Shown here: in pieces, positions 16,546 through 26,957 of the stretch
How positions within the stretch are numbered: position 1 is the stretch's first letter
How the letters are laid out: every line of letters starts with the position of its first letter
From: Xanthobacter autotrophicus
Lineage (GTDB): Bacteria > Pseudomonadota > Alphaproteobacteria > Rhizobiales > Xanthobacteraceae
Reading direction: 5' to 3' (one strand)
Length of the DNA stretch: 64,000 bases
NCBI RefSeq assembly: GCF_043194295.1
Contig: NZ_JBAFVK010000002.1
Program-made: the position numbers and the translations under genes
Notes under the pieces: model-generated
What the model was told of the DNA's origin: nothing
Seen by the model: only the letters and a program-made list of their open reading frames with translations
The model's database searches: none

Positions 16546-17097
16546 TCAGCCCTTGAGGCTGGCTTCCATGGCGGCGCCAAGGCCCTTGAAAGACAAGGGC
16601 AGCGCGATGGGACGCCGCGAACCGTCCTCGAACACCAGGTCGCCGGTGCCCGAGCTGGCCTTCAGCGCCGCGAGCTGGTCCTTGCCCAGCTCGGTGGAGG
16701 CGACGCAGAACTGACCGCAGCGCTTGAAGGTGAGCACCACGTCGGTGACGCCCGCCACCTTCAGGGCGACATTCGTGGGCAGCCACACGCCGGGCGGGGT
16801 CAGCACGATAAGGCGGACCGGACCGTCCTTCTCCGCCCGCACGGCGATATGGGCGAGGATGCCCTGGCCGCCGGTGGGCTGAAGGGTCTGCACCGCCTCG
16901 CACACGCGCTTCTCCCCCTCGCCCTGGCACCGCACCGTCCAGTCGTCGTGGACCGAGCGGGTCACGGTGGGCGGGGCGTCGGTGGAGGGCGCGGCGGCGG
17001 TCTGGGCGGCGGCTGGCGCGGCAATCGCGACGGCCGACACGACCAGCGCGGAAATCCCGGACAGGCGGAAGGCGGGGAGCAGATCGAAAAGCGCCAT
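16546..17097 (-). CDS. Invasion-associated locus B (IalB) family periplasmic protein
   Basis: 183 residues with a Sec signal peptide (hydrophobic segment ISALVVSAVAIAAPAAAQ, cleavage near residue 31). The mature part shows DDWTVRCQGEGEKRVCEAVQ and FKRCGQFCVAS, whose paired cysteines are characteristic of IalB proteins. IalB was named in Bartonella for erythrocyte invasion, but homologues are common in free-living Hyphomicrobiales, so no virulence role should be inferred. The ATG at 17097 follows AAAGGACG. It lies between asmA (convergent) and the xdh operon (same strand, 110 bases downstream of xdhB). Confidence 0.85.
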   Translation of the reverse strand: MALFDLLPAFRLSGISALVVSAVAIAAPAAAQTAAAPSTDAPPTVTRSVHDDWTVRCQGEGEKRVCEAVQTLQPTGGQGILAHIAVRAEKDGPVRLIVLTPPGVWLPTNVALKVAGVTDVVLTFKRCGQFCVASTELGKDQLAALKASSGTGDLVFEDGSRRPIALPLSFKGLGAAMEASLKG

Positions 17098-17206
17098 CTG
17101 TTTCGTCCTTTGCGTCGCGTCCTCTCGCCGGCCTGTGGCGCGGGGCGTTGGGGGAGATATCCGACGCAGGGCGCAGGAGGCAACGGGAATCGTGCCTGCC
17201 CGTGGG

Positions 17207-19497
17207 TTATCCGGCCCCGGCATGGCCCCGGCGCACCGCCACCGCCTCCAGCACCCGCTCCGGCGTCGCCGGCGCATCGAGGCGGATGGGCCCTTCCCCG
17301 GCAAGGCCCGCGATGGCGTCGCGGATGGCGAGCCAGACCGAGATGGCGAGCATCAGAGGCGGCTCGCCCACCGCCTTGGAGCGCAACACCGTCTCCTCCC
17401 GGTTGGGCCGGTCGAGCAGGTGGACGCGGAAATCCGGCGGCACGTCCCGCGAGCCGGGGATCTTGTAGGTGGAGGGGCCACGGGTGGCGAGGCGACCCGC
17501 AGCGTCCCATTTCAGCTCCTCGCAGGTGAGCCAGCCGAGGCCCTGCACGAAGGCGCCTTCCACCTGTCCGAGATCGATGGCCGGGTTCAGGGAGCGCCCG
17601 CAATCCTGCACGATCTCGGCCCGCAGTACCCGCACATCGCCGGTGAGCGTATCCACCGCCACCTCGGTCGCCGCTGCGCCATAGGTATAATAATAGAAGG
17701 GCCGGCCCTGCGCGGTGGCAAGGTCGAAGTGGATCTTCGGCGTCCTGTAGAAGCCGGCGGCGGAGAGCTGCACCCGCTCCTGCCACGCCAGTCTGGCGGC
17801 CTCGCTAAAGGAGAGGCTCTGGTTGCCTGCGCTGACCCGCCCGTCGGCGAACACCACCTCCTCCGCCGGCACGCCGAAACGGGCGCCGGCCACCCCGGCC
17901 ATACGGCCCCGGATCTCCCTCGCCGCGATCAGCGCCGCCATGCCGTTGAGGTCGGAGCCGGAGGAGGCCGCCGTGGGCGAGGTGTTGGGCACCTTGGCGG
18001 TGCTGGTGGCGGAGACCCGCACATGATCGAGCGGAATACCGAAGGCATCCGCCACCACCTGCGCCACCTTCACGAACAGGCCCTGCCCCATCTCGGTGCC
18101 GCCGTGGTTCAGATGCACCGAGCCGTCGGTATAGACATGCACCAGCGCGCCGGCCTGGTTCAGCGTGGTCAGGTTGAACGACACCCCGAACTTGATGGGC
18201 ATGGTGGCGAGGCCCTTGCGGATTATGGGGCTCGTCGCGTTGAAGGTCGCGATGTCGCGCCGCCACGCGGCAAGGTCCGCCGCGCCGTCGAGGTGCGCCA
18301 CCACTTCGGCGATGATGTTGTCCTCCACCTCCTGCCCGTAGGGGGTGAGGTTGCGCGGCGCGTCGCCATAGAAATTCGCCGCCCGCACCTCCTCGATGGG
18401 GCGGCCCAGATGGCGGGCGACGGTCTCCATGACCGCCTCGATGGCCAGCATGCCCTGCGGCGCACCGAAGCCGCGGAAGGCGGTGTTGGAGACGGTGTTG
18501 GTCTTCACCAGCAGTCCGCGATAACGCGCCGCCGGGATGAAATAGCAATTGTCCGCATGGCACAGGGCGCGCGAGACCACCGCCGGGGAGAGGTCCGCCA
18601 CATTGCCGCAATCGGCGGCCAGTTCCAGGTCGAGGCCGGCGAGGCGGCCCTCACCGTCGAAGCCAGCGTCCCAGCGGATGCGGAAGGGGTGGCGCTTGCC
18701 GGTGGCCTCCATGTCCACGTCGCGGGGCAGGCGCAGCTTCACCGGCTTGCGGGCGTGATGGGCCAAAAGCGCGGCGATGGCGGCGATGATGGTGGCCTGG
18801 CTCTCCTTGCCGCCGAACGCCCCGCCCATGCGCCGCACCTCCACGGTCACGGCGGCGAACGGCAGGCCGAGCACATGGGCGACCCCATGCTGGGCCTCCG
18901 TGGGGTGCTGGGTGGAGGAATAGACCTGCATGTCGCGGTCCTCCCCCGGCACGGCGATGGCGATCTGGCCTTCCAGATAGAAATGATCCTGCCCGCCGCA
19001 GCGCACCTCCCCGGCGATGCGATGGGGCGCGTCGGCGAGCGCCCCATCCACATCTCCCCGGCCCACCATCTGGTCGGGCGCCACGCGCGCGCCGGCGGCG
19101 ATGGCTTCGTCGAGGTCGAGGAGCGCGGGCAGCTTTTCGTATTCGATCTTCACCAAGGCGGCGGCGGCGCGGGCTTCATCCAGCGTCGGCGCGGCCACCG
19201 CCGCCACCGGATGGCCCACATATTCGACCACGCCCTGCGCCAGCGCCGGCTCTCCCGAACGGATGGGGGCGATGTCGTTGACGCCGGGCACGTCCCCCGC
19301 CGCCACCGCCACCACGCCCGGCAGCGCACGGGCGGCGGAAAGGTCCATGGAGACGATGCGCGCGTGGGGATGCGGGCTCAGCACCAGCGCGCCGTGGAGC
19401 AGGCCGGGGGGCTCCGGCATGTCGTCGAGATAGAGCGCGCGCCCGCTGACATGGGCGCTTGCACTCTCATGCCGAGCGGGGACGTGGACCACGCGGC

Positions 19498-19501
<4 letters not shown>
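17207..19501 (-). CDS. xdhB: Xanthine dehydrogenase, molybdenum-binding subunit
   Basis: Large subunit of the purine-oxidising molybdenum hydroxylase (hypoxanthine to xanthine to urate). 764 residues include the cofactor loops GGAFGGKES near residue 240 and GTEMGQGLFVK, and the catalytic GEPPLMLA near the C-terminus. Residues linked to xanthine positioning in Rhodobacter XdhB are retained: Glu in DHFYLEGQ and Arg in AFRGFGAPQG, which favours true XDH over related N-heterocycle hydroxylases. The ATG overlaps the xdhA stop by four bases. The maturation chaperone gene xdhC is not nearby. Confidence 0.93.
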
Positions 19502-20901
<1,400 letters not shown>

Positions 20902-20905
20902 CCGG

Positions 20906-21682
20906 TCAGCCTCCCGCGCCGGTGGAGGAGCGGAACGCCCAGGCCACCATCCGGCGCTCAAAGGCGGCGAAGATGGCGTACATGAGGATGCCCTCCACGG
21001 CGAGCGCCAGCAGGCCGGCGAACACCAGCGGCATCTGGAAGTTGGAGCCCGCCTGCACCATGAGATGGCCCACCCCCGCATTGGCGCCGATGGTCTCCGA
21101 CACCACCGCGCCGACGAAGGCGAGGGTGATGCCCACCTTCAGCGCCCCGAACAGATAGGGGCCGGTGCGCGGGATGCCCACCTTGCGCATGATGTCGAGC
21201 TTGGAGGCGCCCAGCGCCCGCAGCACGTCCTCCAGTTCCGGCTCGGTGGTGGCAAGGCCGGTGGCCACGTTCACCACGATGGGGAAGAAGGAGATGAGGA
21301 AGGCGGTGAGGATGGCCGGGATCTCGCCGATGCCGAACCACATGATGAGGATGGGCACCACCGCCACCTTGGGCACCGAGTTGAACCCGATCATCACCGG
21401 ATAAAGCCCGCGATAGATGGTGCGCGACCAGCCCACCACCATGCCCAGCGCAATGCCGAACACCACGGCGATGGCAAAGCCGGCCATGGTGGTCCACAAG
21501 GTGACGAATGAATTTTTCAGCAGCGGCCACCAATATTTGCCCATGGCGGCAAATATATCCGTCGGCGCGGGCAGGATGAAGGTGTCGATCCTGAACAGGC
21601 GGCAGGCCGCCTCCCAGATCACGAAAAGGCCCACCGTGAAGGCGACGGGGGCGATATCCTCGGCAGAGAGCTTCATTTTCAT
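20906..21682 (-). CDS. ABC transporter permease (SsuC/TauC/ThiX type)
   Basis: Inner-membrane permease, 258 residues, about six helices. The EAA loop is clear (EDVLRALGASKLDIMRKVGIPRTGPYLFGALKVG), and the overall pattern matches the nitrate/sulfonate/taurine/NMT1 importer family. Start at ATG 21682, one base after the ATPase stop. Because the next two genes encode xanthine dehydrogenase, the imported compound may be a purine or similar N-heterocycle. That substrate is inferred from context only. Confidence 0.85.
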   Translation of the reverse strand: MKMKLSAEDIAPVAFTVGLFVIWEAACRLFRIDTFILPAPTDIFAAMGKYWWPLLKNSFVTLWTTMAGFAIAVVFGIALGMVVGWSRTIYRGLYPVMIGFNSVPKVAVVPILIMWFGIGEIPAILTAFLISFFPIVVNVATGLATTEPELEDVLRALGASKLDIMRKVGIPRTGPYLFGALKVGITLAFVGAVVSETIGANAGVGHLMVQAGSNFQMPLVFAGLLALAVEGILMYAIFAAFERRMVAWAFRSSTGAGG

Positions 21683-21683
21683 C

Positions 21684-22466
21684 TCACGCCGCCTGCCGGG
21701 CTTCGGCGATCTTGCCGCGCAGCTCGTGCACCAGCTGGGTGAAGTCCGACGTGTAGCAGACATCGAGGTCCCGCGGCCTCGGGAAGTCCACGGCGCGGGT
21801 CTCGACGATGCGGCCGGGGCGCGCGCTCATCACATGGATGGTGTCGGCCAGAAAGCCGGCCTCCCGCAGATCGTGGGTCACCAGGATCACCGTGAAGCCG
21901 AGCTTCTGCCAGAGGTCGCGCAGCACGCACCACAATTCCTCGCGGGTGAAGGCGTCCAGCGCCGCGAACGGCTCGTCCAGCATCAGCAGCGCCGGCTCAT
22001 GGATGAGCGCGCGGCACAGGGAAGCGCGCTGCTGCATGCCGCCGGACATCTCCCACGGAAACCGGTCCGCGAAGGCGCCGAGGCCCACCACGTTGAGCAG
22101 CGCCATGGCCTTGTCCTGGAACGCGGCCTTGTCCCGCGAGAAGCGCTGGCGGTAGGGCGGCACGATCTCCAGCGGCAGCATCACATTGGCGAGCACGGTG
22201 CGCCACGGCAGCAGGTTGGCGTTCTGGAACGCCATGCCGGCAAGCTTCACCGGGCCGGTCACCGGCTTGCCCTCCACCGCCACAGTGCCGGAGGTGGGGC
22301 GGATGAGGCCCGTCACCAGCTTCATGAGCGTGGACTTGCCGCAGCCGGACGGCCCCACCACGGCGGCGAACTCGCCCCGCCGCACATGGAGCGTGGTGCC
22401 GGCCAGCGCCGTCACCGGACCGGTTCGGCCGGGATAGGTGAGGGTCACGTTGTCGAGGGCGATCAC
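21684..22466 (-). CDS. ABC transporter ATP-binding protein (SsuB/TauB/ThiZ type)
   Basis: 260-residue cytoplasmic ATPase. Walker A GPSGCGKST, a Q-loop in AFQNANLLPWRTVLANV, signature MSGGMQQRASL, Walker B LLMLDEPFAALD and the switch His in VTHD are all present and intact. The GTG at 22466 follows GAAAGG; residues upstream in the open frame are not family-like. It pairs with the permease and with the NMT1-type binding protein encoded two genes upstream, separated by a GST gene. Confidence 0.88.
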   Translation of the reverse strand: MIALDNVTLTYPGRTGPVTALAGTTLHVRRGEFAAVVGPSGCGKSTLMKLVTGLIRPTSGTVAVEGKPVTGPVKLAGMAFQNANLLPWRTVLANVMLPLEIVPPYRQRFSRDKAAFQDKAMALLNVVGLGAFADRFPWEMSGGMQQRASLCRALIHEPALLMLDEPFAALDAFTREELWCVLRDLWQKLGFTVILVTHDLREAGFLADTIHVMSARPGRIVETRAVDFPRPRDLDVCYTSDFTQLVHELRGKIAEARQAA

Positions 22467-22509
22467 GACGGGCCTTTCGGATCTGGAGCGGCCTGTACAG
22501 CCGCCATCG

Positions 22510-23136
22510 TCAACTGGCGCGGGGCAGGATCTCGGCGAGCGGCGGGATGACACTTATGCCCGGCAACGCGGCCACCCGCTCCACCCAGGCGAGCACCGCC
22601 GGCCACCGTGCGAGGTCGAAGTCCGCTTCCTCGGCGCGATGGGTGTAGGCGAACAGGGCAAGGTCGGCGATGGTCGCCCCCTCCCCCGCGAGCCATGGCT
22701 GGCCCGCAAGGTGCTGCTCCATGACATCGAGCGCGGCGGCGCCGCGGGTGGCGCAGTCGGCCAGCCGCGCCTCGTGAAGATGGGGCTGCCGCAGCCACGA
22801 TTTCAGATAGCGCGCCACCGCGATATAGGGCTCGTGGCTGTATTGCTCGAAGAACAGCCACTCGTGCACGCGGGTGCGGCGAAGGCCGGACTGCGGCAGC
22901 CACGGCGTGCCTTCGGCGAAGTGCAGCAGAATGGCGTTGCTTTCCCGCAGCGCCGTCCCGTCATCGAGCACCACGACGGGAACCTTGCCGATGGGATTGA
23001 GAGCGAGGAAGTCCGGCGAGCGGGTGCCGGCGGCGCCGCTCACAGTCTCCACCCACTCGAAGGCGTGCCCGGTGAGGCTGAGAATCTGCGCCGCCTTCCA
23101 GCAATTGCCCGACCCGTTCATCCCGTAGATGCGCAT
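22510..23136 (-). CDS. Glutathione S-transferase family protein
   Basis: 208 residues. The N-terminal thioredoxin-like domain begins MRIYGMNGSGNCWKAAQILS and includes IGKVPVVVLDDGTALRESNAIL, whose ESNAI is the gamma-glutamyl binding motif (usual ESxAI). The C-terminal helical domain includes TIADLALFAYTHRAEE with the N-capping Asp. It sits between the binding protein and ATPase of an importer, which is unusual; it might process the imported compound or simply be co-transcribed. Substrate unknown. Confidence 0.88.
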   Translation of the reverse strand: MRIYGMNGSGNCWKAAQILSLTGHAFEWVETVSGAAGTRSPDFLALNPIGKVPVVVLDDGTALRESNAILLHFAEGTPWLPQSGLRRTRVHEWLFFEQYSHEPYIAVARYLKSWLRQPHLHEARLADCATRGAAALDVMEQHLAGQPWLAGEGATIADLALFAYTHRAEEADFDLARWPAVLAWVERVAALPGISVIPPLAEILPRAS

Positions 23137-23170
23137 CGCCGATCCCGATCGCCCCCCTACAGCTTGAGGC

Positions 23171-24178
23171 CTACAGCTTGCGGTCCGCCACCGGCGGCAG
23201 GTATTCGCCGGTGAAGATGTCCGATGCCGTGGGCTTGGCCTTGAAATCATAGGTGATGGCCACCTGGTCGATGGATTTGGCGAGCCGCGCCGGATCCACG
23301 TCGCCCACGCCGTTGGCTTTCACCCAGGCGGTGACGATGTTGTCGCGCAGGGCCATTTCCAGGCGCGCCAGCTCGATGGCCTCGTCCGCCGTCTCGTTGC
23401 GCTTCATCACCGAGGCGATGGCGGCCTTGGGATCGCGGGCGGTCTCGATGATGCCCTTGATGGTAGCCCTCACGAAGCCCTTCACCACCTCGGGATGGGC
23501 CTTGGCATAGTCGGGGTTCACCATGATGGCGTTGCCGTAGAGCACCAGCCCGTACTTGGACATGAGCAGCACCACGATGTCCTCGGCGGGAACGCCCTTC
23601 TGCCGCAGGTTGAAGAACGAGGAGAAGGAGAAGCCGGTGATGGCGTCCACCTGTCCTGCCGCCAGCATGGGCTCGCGCACCGGGAAGCCCACATTCTCGA
23701 TCTTCACCTTGTCGGCGTCGATGCCATTCTCCTTCACGAAGGCCTTCCACTGGGCGAAGGCGCCGTCGGGCGCGGGGGCGCCCAGGGTCTTGCCTTCCAG
23801 GTCCTTGGGCTTGGCGATGCCGGTCTTCTTGAGGGTGACGATGGAGAAGGGCGGCTCGTCATAGACCATGAGCACGGCCTTCACGGCCTTGTCCGGATTC
23901 TGGTCGCGGAACTTCATCAGCGAGTTGATATCGAAGAAGCCGATGGGATAGGTGCCCGCCGCCACCCGCGCGATGCCGGCCACCGAGCCCGGCCCCGAAT
24001 CGATGGTGACGTTGAGGCCCTCAGCCTTGTAGTAGCCCTTGTCCAGCGCCACGAAATAGGGTGCGGACGGCCCCTCGAACTTCCAGTCGAGGGCGAATTT
24101 CACGTCGGTCTCGGCCACGGCCGGCGCCACCACCAGAAGGGTGAGCGCGGCGGCCAGAAGAGTACGCAACGGCGTCAT
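23171..24178 (-). CDS. ABC transporter substrate-binding protein (NMT1/ThiY-like)
   Basis: Periplasmic binding protein, 335 residues, with a signal peptide (MTPLRTLLAAALTLLVVAPA, cut after VAE). The mature start KFALDWKFEGPSAPYFVALD resembles ThiY/NMT1 proteins that bind pyrimidine-like or other small ring compounds. The ATG at 24178 follows GGAGGAG. First gene of a run ending with xdhA-xdhB (binding protein, GST, ATPase, permease, xdhA, xdhB), with gaps of 1-43 bases or overlap. A purine-type ligand is therefore a reasonable hypothesis. Confidence 0.87.
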   Translation of the reverse strand: MTPLRTLLAAALTLLVVAPAVAETDVKFALDWKFEGPSAPYFVALDKGYYKAEGLNVTIDSGPGSVAGIARVAAGTYPIGFFDINSLMKFRDQNPDKAVKAVLMVYDEPPFSIVTLKKTGIAKPKDLEGKTLGAPAPDGAFAQWKAFVKENGIDADKVKIENVGFPVREPMLAAGQVDAITGFSFSSFFNLRQKGVPAEDIVVLLMSKYGLVLYGNAIMVNPDYAKAHPEVVKGFVRATIKGIIETARDPKAAIASVMKRNETADEAIELARLEMALRDNIVTAWVKANGVGDVDPARLAKSIDQVAITYDFKAKPTASDIFTGEYLPPVADRKL

Positions 24179-24529
24179 GCAAGGCTCCTCCCGGGGATCC
24201 CGGTCCTGTGGCGTTGTCGGCACCTTTTCCACCGCGCCCGCCCCGGGCGATGCGGCCTGTCCCGCAAGCCTGCCGCCGGAGCAGCAACCCGCGTGCCAAG
24301 AACCCGCCGAACCGCCGCGCGACAGCCCCGCCCCGCACCGGCGGGCTCGCCTCGCGGAAGGTCGGCGGACCGGCCTGCGGGCCAAGGACCCGGCGTGCCC
24401 ATGCATTGAGCATCCTGTCGCCGTGCTGCGCAATGATCCTGCGCATTGCGGCACGCTGGACAAGTGGCCCCGCCTCCTCCATCCCGGACGGCGGAGATCC
24501 GGAAGGAGCGGGCGGGGAGGCCACCGACC
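24179..24529. other. Divergent promoter region between the ABC/xdh operon and a glycosyltransferase gene
   Basis: Holds the ribosome-binding sites of both flanking genes (GGAGGAG at about 24183-24189 on minus, GGGGAGG near 24516-24522 on plus). I could not settle on a promoter or operator and see no small gene. Confidence 0.5.
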
Positions 24530-25708
24530 ATGCGGGCAAAGCGCGTGCTGATGGCGTGGGAGCAGGGCGCCGGCTTCGGCCACACGACGCAGCTTGCGCG
24601 CCTCGGCCACCGGCTCATGGCCGCGGGCCACGAAGTGGTGGCGGCGGCGCGCTATCCGCAATTGTCAGCGCCCCTCGTCGAGGCCGGCATCCGGGTGATC
24701 CAGTCGCCGATCTGGCCGCCCCCGGTGCAGCGGCCGGAAGACGCCTTGCCGGCTTCCGCCACCTTGTGCGACAGCCTCGGGCGCGCCGGCATGCGCGATG
24801 TCGCCAGCGTGCGGACGGCCGTGAAGGGCTGGCGCGTTATCCTCGATGCCGAGCAACCCGACCTGATGGTGTGCGACTACGCCCCCCTCGCCGCCCCGGC
24901 CGGGCGGGAGCGCTGCGCCATCATGCAGGCCGGCACCGCCTATTGCCTGCCGCCCTCGGATCTGGAGGCGATGCCGGCGCTCCACGATTTCGCGCCGCCC
25001 ATGCACCACGACCGCGACCTGCTGGCGAACGTCAACGCCGCCCTCGCCGATGAGGGCATGGCGCCGCTGGACCGGATCGGCGCGCTGTTCGCGGGGGACG
25101 ACGTGTTCGTGCGCACCTTCCCGCTGATCGATCCCTATGCCGATCTGCGGGAACGGCAGGCGGAAGGGCCGATTCTCGGCGAAACGATCGGGCCGGCACA
25201 GCCTGACGCGAGCAGCATCTTCGCCTATCTCCACCCCCAGGTTGCCGCCCGGCCCGATGTGATGGAGGCCCTGCGCGCCCTCGGGCCGCAGTTGGAGATC
25301 CATGTTCCCGGCGCGGAGCCGGGCCTGATGGAGCCGCTGCGCACGGCGGGCGTGCGCGTGCACGCGCGGCCGGTGCCCATCGCGGGGGTTCTCGCCCGCA
25401 GCCGGCTGGTGCTGCACCAGGGCAGCGCAGGCATCGCCACCGAGGCGCTCCTCGCCGGCGTGCCCCAGGTGACGCTCTGCGTCCACGGCGAGCATTACCT
25501 GAACGGCGAGTGCCTCGCCGCCGCCGGCCTCAGCCTCAACCTGCCGCTGTTCGACCCCAGGGTGCGGGTCGCGGTGGAGACCATCCGGTCCATGCACGAG
25601 AACGAGGATGCCCTTCTCATGGCCGCAGCCGCGGGGCGCATGCACCGGGCGATGCTGGCGGAAGACCCCCTCGACGTCCTGACCCGGCGTTGCCTCGCGC
25701 TGCTCTGA
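24530..25708 (+). CDS. Glycosyltransferase family 1 (UGT/MGT-like)
   Basis: 392 residues, GT-B fold. The N-terminal acceptor half starts RVLMAWEQGAGFGHTTQLAR, with the G-x-GH-x(3)-L pattern of macrolide/zeaxanthin-type transferases. The C-terminal donor half carries LVLHQGSAGIATEALLAGVPQ, corresponding to the family donor signature (usually HGGxxT-x-EAL). No signal peptide or membrane helix. Acceptor is unknown; a carotenoid, sterol or other lipid is possible since a CrtX-type enzyme of the same superfamily is encoded at 55.9 kb. The ATG at 24530 follows GGGGAGG. Confidence 0.75.
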   Translation: MRAKRVLMAWEQGAGFGHTTQLARLGHRLMAAGHEVVAAARYPQLSAPLVEAGIRVIQSPIWPPPVQRPEDALPASATLCDSLGRAGMRDVASVRTAVKGWRVILDAEQPDLMVCDYAPLAAPAGRERCAIMQAGTAYCLPPSDLEAMPALHDFAPPMHHDRDLLANVNAALADEGMAPLDRIGALFAGDDVFVRTFPLIDPYADLRERQAEGPILGETIGPAQPDASSIFAYLHPQVAARPDVMEALRALGPQLEIHVPGAEPGLMEPLRTAGVRVHARPVPIAGVLARSRLVLHQGSAGIATEALLAGVPQVTLCVHGEHYLNGECLAAAGLSLNLPLFDPRVRVAVETIRSMHENEDALLMAAAAGRMHRAMLAEDPLDVLTRRCLALL

Positions 25709-25842
25709 AAGCCGACCGGCGGCGCCTGTCGCCACGGGGCTCGGACGGCGCGCCCAGACGCGGTGCAAGCAACGCGAGGAACGAAGCCGGAGTTCGGGCG
25801 GCGGAAGTTTGCGGCGAGCGTTTAAGCGTGTGCGCCCTCGCC

Positions 25843-25865
25843 CCCTCCCCCGCTTGGGGGAGAGG
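25843..25865. repeat. Short GC-rich palindrome, dispersed-repeat type
   Basis: CTCCCCC-GCTT-GGGGGAG with flanking CC/AGG, in the gap between two convergent genes. A similar sequence (CCCTCCCCCGCACGCGGGAGAGG) lies at about 55804-55827, also just past a stop codon between convergent genes. It may be a member of a dispersed palindromic family or a bidirectional terminator. Confidence 0.5.
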
Positions 25866-25943
25866 ATTATCGGTCTGGATGATTCCGTCAGGCCGTCGAC
25901 CCACACCGGACCGAGGAACGGTCGGCGGCGCGGGGCCGCCAGC

Positions 25944-26945
25944 TCAGAAGTTGCTGCCGGGACGCGGACGGCCAAAGCCGCCCATACCGGCCACACCGCC
26001 AGGATTGCCCTGTGGCAGCTGCGGAACCACCGGTGCCACCGCGAAATAACCGCCACCACCGCCACCGCCGCAATTGTAGCTGTAAGGCGGGCACGGCGTC
26101 TGCGGAACGAGAGGCACCAGTACGTTCGCCTGGTTCTGCTGCGCCGCCTGCTGGGCGATAAGGTCCGCCTCGCCCTGAAGGTCGGTGTTCACGAAGCGGC
26201 AGGAAGCGGCGGCGAGATCCATGGTGGTCTGGCCCTGCACCGGGATGGAGCAGGGATGGCTGGAGCCGCGGTCGAGGCCGGTCACGTCCGGCGTCGGTTC
26301 GGGCCGGCCGCCGTTCTGGCCAGTGCGGCTGCGGGTCTGGGCGATGATGCCGTCGATCTGGCCCTGCGGCACCCGGGTCGGCCCGGTAATGCCGGCGCGG
26401 TTGACCGTGACCATGAAGCCGGGCCGGCGCACCACCACCGTCTCACCCGAGGGCCCGACGATGGTCAGCGTGCCGAACTGCAGGATGGCCTGGGTCTCGC
26501 CATCGCGATGGAGGATCGCTGCGACGCCGCCACGAATGCCGATGGTGGCCACTGGGGTCTTCACCTCCGCCCCGTCCGAATGGCTGGCATTGCCGCCCAC
26601 GAAGCGCACGGCGCCCTTGGTGAGGGAAATGGCCATGGACCCCTTCTTGGCGTTGGGATCGTAGACGAATTCGTCGATCAGCAGGTTGGAATTGGGGCCG
26701 ATGTTCAGGGTGGTCTTGTCCACGAACAGGACCTGGACGCTGCCGGTGCTGCTGGTCTCGATGCGCTCGCGATGGACGATGTTGGAGCCAAGCTCCAGCG
26801 TGCGCGTTCCCGAGCCGGTGGAGCGCGGGTTGACCGCGGCGGCGGTGCCCACCGACGGGCTCTGGGCGAGCGCCGGGCCGGTGGCGGCGATGAGGGCGAG
26901 GGAGGCGACGGACGCCAGAAGCCGCGCAGGGGTGCTGATGGGCAT
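25944..26945 (-). CDS. FecR-domain secreted protein
   Basis: 333 residues with a signal peptide (cut near ALAQ, residue 28). The FecR-like domain covers about residues 45-175: GSNIVHRERIETSSTGSVQVLF and DKTTLNIGPNSNLLIDEFVYD, then AVKTPVATIGIRGG-like sequence (VKTPVATIGIRGGVAAILHR). There is no transmembrane anti-sigma N-terminus, so this is not a classical FecR signal transducer. The C-terminal part is low-complexity and ends with a glycine run (CGGGGGGGYF) and a Pro/Gly tail. It follows the TPR/beta-barrel gene after 12 bases and is presumably co-transcribed. GAGGAG precedes the ATG. Confidence 0.75.
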   Translation of the reverse strand: MPISTPARLLASVASLALIAATGPALAQSPSVGTAAAVNPRSTGSGTRTLELGSNIVHRERIETSSTGSVQVLFVDKTTLNIGPNSNLLIDEFVYDPNAKKGSMAISLTKGAVRFVGGNASHSDGAEVKTPVATIGIRGGVAAILHRDGETQAILQFGTLTIVGPSGETVVVRRPGFMVTVNRAGITGPTRVPQGQIDGIIAQTRSRTGQNGGRPEPTPDVTGLDRGSSHPCSIPVQGQTTMDLAAASCRFVNTDLQGEADLIAQQAAQQNQANVLVPLVPQTPCPPYSYNCGGGGGGGYFAVAPVVPQLPQGNPGGVAGMGGFGRPRPGSNF

Positions 26946-26957
26946 GTGCGGCGCTCC

